NCBI GenBank assembly: GCA_003168265.1
Contig: PMSV01000024.1
Location: 372,001-436,000, forward strand
Source of the DNA: Chitinophagaceae bacterium
Lineage (GTDB): Bacteria; Bacteroidota; Bacteroidia; Chitinophagales; Chitinophagaceae
Reading direction: 5' to 3'
Length of the DNA stretch: 64,000 nt
Part shown: positions 61,382 through 64,000 of the stretch, piece after piece
Position numbering within the stretch: position 1 is the stretch's first letter
Layout: every line of letters starts with the position of its first letter
Translations under genes and position numbers: made by a program
Notes under the pieces: model-generated
Database searches by the model: none
Told to the model about the DNA's origin: nothing
The model's input: the letters and a program-made list of their open reading frames with translations, nothing else

Positions 61382-62383
61382 ATGGTTTATACAGCGGAAG
61401 AAATCAGGCAATTAAATGAGAAGATTCAATACCAGGGCGTATTCATAGACCGGCTTAGGGATGAGATCAGCCGGGTCATCATCGGACAACAGCATATGCT
61501 TGATCGCCTGTTGATCGGACTGCTAAGCAACGGGCATATTTTATTGGAAGGCGTTCCGGGACTGGCAAAAACCTTATCCATCAAATCCATGGCCCAGGCC
61601 ATTCGTGCGAACTTCAGCAGGATCCAATTCACGCCCGACCTCTTGCCGGCCGATGTGACAGGCACCATGATCTATAACCAGCAACGACATGAATTTGTGG
61701 TCAGGAAAGGCCCCATATTCGCCAATTTCGTTCTGGCCGATGAAATCAACAGGGCTCCCGCCAAAGTTCAGAGCGCATTGCTGGAAGCAATGCAGGAAAG
61801 GCAGGTAACAATTGGAGATTCCAGCTACAAACTGGAAGAGCCTTTTTTGGTAATGGCCACCCAGAACCCGCTTGAACAGGAAGGCACCTATCCTTTGCCT
61901 GAAGCACAGCAGGATCGTTTTCTGATGAAAGTGATCGTGGGCTATCCGACGAAATCCGAAGAGCAACTCATCATTCGCCAGAATGTGCAGGGCACCGGAT
62001 TCCCGAAGGTAGGCCAGGTTGTATCCATTCAGGAGATATTGACGGCCAGGGAACTGACCAAACAGGTGTACATGGATGAAAAGGTGGAGCATTATATTTT
62101 GGATATCGTCTTTGCCACCCGCAGTCCGGAAAAATACAGGCTCGAAAAGCTAAAGTCCATGATCGCTTACGGAGGATCGCCGAGAGCCAGCATTAACCTG
62201 GCCCTTGGAGCCAAGGCCCACGCATTCCTGAATAAGCGGGGTTACGTGATTCCTGAAGATGTGCGCAGCATTTCCAAAGATGTGATGAGACACCGAATCG
62301 GTCTGACATATGAAGCGGAAGCGGAAAACGTGAATACGGAAAATGTGATCGACGATGTACTGCGGGCAATACCAGTTCCCTGA
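61382..62383 (+). CDS. moxR: MoxR-family AAA+ ATPase
   Basis: A 333-residue AAA+ protein. Walker A LLEGVPGLAKT (about 56-66), Walker B VLADEINRAPAKVQSALLEAMQERQ, and a sensor 1 TQNPLEQEGTYPLPEAQQDRF match the MoxR group. MoxR ATPases act as chaperones that load metal cofactors or assemble complexes containing von Willebrand A domains. DUF58 and BatD-like genes follow immediately, the standard aerotolerance (bat) operon start in Bacteroidota. Confidence 0.92.
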   Translation: MVYTAEEIRQLNEKIQYQGVFIDRLRDEISRVIIGQQHMLDRLLIGLLSNGHILLEGVPGLAKTLSIKSMAQAIRANFSRIQFTPDLLPADVTGTMIYNQQRHEFVVRKGPIFANFVLADEINRAPAKVQSALLEAMQERQVTIGDSSYKLEEPFLVMATQNPLEQEGTYPLPEAQQDRFLMKVIVGYPTKSEEQLIIRQNVQGTGFPKVGQVVSIQEILTARELTKQVYMDEKVEHYILDIVFATRSPEKYRLEKLKSMIAYGGSPRASINLALGAKAHAFLNKRGYVIPEDVRSISKDVMRHRIGLTYEAEAENVNTENVIDDVLRAIPVP

Positions 62384-62395
62384 TAAATAAAAAAA

Positions 62396-63274
62396 ATGCT
62401 CAGCACAGCAGAAATATTAAAAAAGGTACGTGAGCTTGAAATCCGGAGTAAAAAGCTTACCAACCATATTTTTACCGGCGAATACCATAGCGCCTTTAAA
62501 GGTCGTGGAATGAGTTTCAGGGAAGTGAGGGAATATGCGGCCGGAGACGATATCCGTTTCATCGACTGGAATCTATCAGCCCGTTTCAATCATCCATTCA
62601 GTAAACTCTTCGAAGAAGAGCGCGAGCTCACTGTGATACTGCTCATCGATATCAGCGCTAGCTCCCTGTTTGGAACTCTGCATGCCCTGAAAAAAGAGAT
62701 CATTATCGAAATCTGCGCCGTGCTGGCATTCTCAGCCATCAACAACAACGACAAAATAGGCGCGATTTTTTTCACAGACCGGATTGAAAAATACATTCCT
62801 CCAAAAAAAGGAAGACAACATGCCCTTTATATTGTCCGTGAAATGCTGACCATGGAACCCAAAAGGAAGGACACCCAGATCTCACAGGCCATTAGGTTTT
62901 TCAATAATACCATCCGGAACAAAAGCATTGCATTTTTGCTGAGCGATTTTTTGGACGATAAATTCGAAGATGCGCTGAAAGTGGCTGGAAAAAAACATGA
63001 TATCACGGGAATTAAGATTTATGACCGGATGGACATGCAAATGCCCGAACTCGGGATGCTGGAAATCCAGGACGCGGAGACAGGAGAGATACTCTGGGTC
63101 GATACGGAGGATTTCCTTGTGCGAAAGAATTACCAGGAAGAATTTTTCAAATCGACAGAATATTGTAAGAATGCTTTTCTGAAATCCGGTAGCGACCTGC
63201 TGCATATTCGCACGGATGAAGATTATGTCAAAGTGCTCAAGAAGTTTTTCATAGGAAGAAACAGAATGGCTTAG
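62396..63274 (+). CDS. DUF58 domain protein (vWA-like)
   Basis: A 292-residue cytoplasmic protein. FSFREV-type start GRGMSFREVREYAAGDDIRFIDWNLSARF is the DUF58 signature. A degenerate von Willebrand A domain follows with VILLIDISASSLFG in place of DxSxS (MIDAS). It works with MoxR in complex assembly. It starts 12 bases after moxR and the next gene starts 3 bases after it. Confidence 0.9.
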   Translation: MLSTAEILKKVRELEIRSKKLTNHIFTGEYHSAFKGRGMSFREVREYAAGDDIRFIDWNLSARFNHPFSKLFEEERELTVILLIDISASSLFGTLHALKKEIIIEICAVLAFSAINNNDKIGAIFFTDRIEKYIPPKKGRQHALYIVREMLTMEPKRKDTQISQAIRFFNNTIRNKSIAFLLSDFLDDKFEDALKVAGKKHDITGIKIYDRMDMQMPELGMLEIQDAETGEILWVDTEDFLVRKNYQEEFFKSTEYCKNAFLKSGSDLLHIRTDEDYVKVLKKFFIGRNRMA

Positions 63275-63277
63275 ATC

Positions 63278-64000
63278 ATGATCGGGAAATGTCTATATAG
63301 CTTATTTGTGGCATTTTGGCTACTGGCCGCAGGGCCGCTTTTCTCCCAATCCGCGGCCACAGTGAATGCAGCAGTGGACAAATCGGAAATAATCATAGGC
63401 GAGCACATCAGGCTCTCCCTGGACCTCAGGCTTTCACTGGGCCTCAACCCTGTCTGGTTTCAGCAAGACAGCATTCCGCATTTTGATTTGATAAAAAAGG
63501 GGAAAATCGATTCCGTACTCAGCACGACAGGAGAAGCCTATCACCAGGAATGGATCCTGACCAGTTTCGATTCGGGCGTGCATGTCATCCCCTCCATGGC
63601 GATCCTGATCGGTGGTAAAAAATTCTATACTGATTCCATCCCGATCACTGTGAAATTCACGCCGCTTGATCCCAAACAGGATTACCATGATATCAAAGAT
63701 ATTGTGGATGTCCGCAATCCTTATTCGTCCTATATTCTCTGGTCTGTGACGGCCCTTACCCTGGTCTCCCTTATTCTGGCCTTTTATTTCATAACCAGGA
63801 AACAAAGGAAAAGAACGGTTGCAGCCATTCAGGAATCGTACCGTATGAATCCCTTCGATGAAGCAGTGAAGGCCCTTGAGACTTTAAAGAAGGAAAGGCT
63901 TCCGGAGAAGGGGGAAACCAAACAATATTATAGCCGGATGAATGATATACTACGGGTATTCATATTGAGAAGGTTTGGTATTTCCAGCATGGAAAAGACC
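63278..64000 (+). CDS. BatD-like membrane protein, N-terminal part (cut by window end)
   Basis: At least 241 residues, open to the end. A signal peptide (LYSLFVAFWLLAAGPLFSQSA) is followed by a beta-rich periplasmic domain (about 25-130; VDKSEIIIGEHIRLSLDL). A transmembrane helix (about 150-170) precedes a cytoplasmic helical domain (FDEAVKALETLKKERLP, YYSRMNDILRVFILRRFGI). This layout fits the BatD / DUF4381-like proteins that follow DUF58 in bat operons. vWA proteins BatA/BatB probably lie downstream, outside the window. Confidence 0.75.
   Translation, partial: MIGKCLYSLFVAFWLLAAGPLFSQSAATVNAAVDKSEIIIGEHIRLSLDLRLSLGLNPVWFQQDSIPHFDLIKKGKIDSVLSTTGEAYHQEWILTSFDSGVHVIPSMAILIGGKKFYTDSIPITVKFTPLDPKQDYHDIKDIVDVRNPYSSYILWSVTALTLVSLILAFYFITRKQRKRTVAAIQESYRMNPFDEAVKALETLKKERLPEKGETKQYYSRMNDILRVFILRRFGISSMEKT

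Overview
The window is chromosomal DNA from a member of the Bacteroidota, most likely close to the Chitinophagales or a related gliding lineage. Several signs agree: a type IX secretion C-terminal sorting domain, the gliding lipoprotein GldB, promoters with the Bacteroidota TAnnTTTG -7 box, arginine synthesis through an acylornithine carbamoyltransferase, a bacterial geranylgeranylglyceryl phosphate synthase, and few Shine-Dalgarno sequences. I found no tRNA, rRNA, CRISPR array, transposase or prophage. The only clear selfish element is an intein.

Layout. 1-1461: end of a DUF5690 transporter-like gene and a TIGR03364 oxidoreductase (phosphonate-type pair). 1594-4687: PAP2 phosphatase, GT2 glycosyltransferase and an ArnT-like transferase, probably a lipid-linked sugar transfer operon. 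4693-7417: 2OG-Fe(II) oxygenase, PhoR-like kinase and PhoB-like regulator. 7657-11588: a secreted protein with a possible clan CD peptidase domain, converging on a POT peptide transporter. 11747-13027: purD. 13148-19847: TetR, TolC, RND pump and membrane-fusion protein, a complete efflux system. 19903-25616: kynA, apaG, icd, a SUI1-family factor, nadC, and a persulfide dioxygenase/rhodanese protein, followed by its ArsR-type regulator. 26115-29103: tsaB, a reduced 3-hydroxyacyl-CoA dehydrogenase-like gene, ridA and kbl.

29230-32018: small membrane protein, ECF sigma factor, putative anti-sigma factor and beta-barrel protein. 32147-35592: L,D-transpeptidase, MsbA-like ABC exporter and a lipoprotein. 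35807-40093: atpBEFHA, after which atpG is absent and AT-rich, apparently decayed DNA follows. 40473-42629: T9SS cargo protein, LytTR regulator and DUF4251 protein. 42705-51465 (minus): one long arginine operon (GNAT, argG, cupin, argC, argD, argF', argB, M20 deacylase, argH), preceded by a structured leader. 51845-57527: GGGP synthase and a B12-dependent ribonucleotide reductase interrupted by a LAGLIDADG intein exactly at its catalytic cysteine. 57742-61270: small lipoprotein, YcxB-like membrane protein, gldB and nadE. 61382-64000: moxR, DUF58 and the start of a BatD-like gene, an aerotolerance-type operon that runs off the window.

Main points for a second look: the intein, a roughly 80-90 bp leader sequence found upstream of both the efflux adaptor and atpF, the hairpin-rich arginine operon leader, a cysteine-free ArsR regulator beside sulfur-handling genes, and promoters placed so close to start codons that the transcripts should be leaderless.
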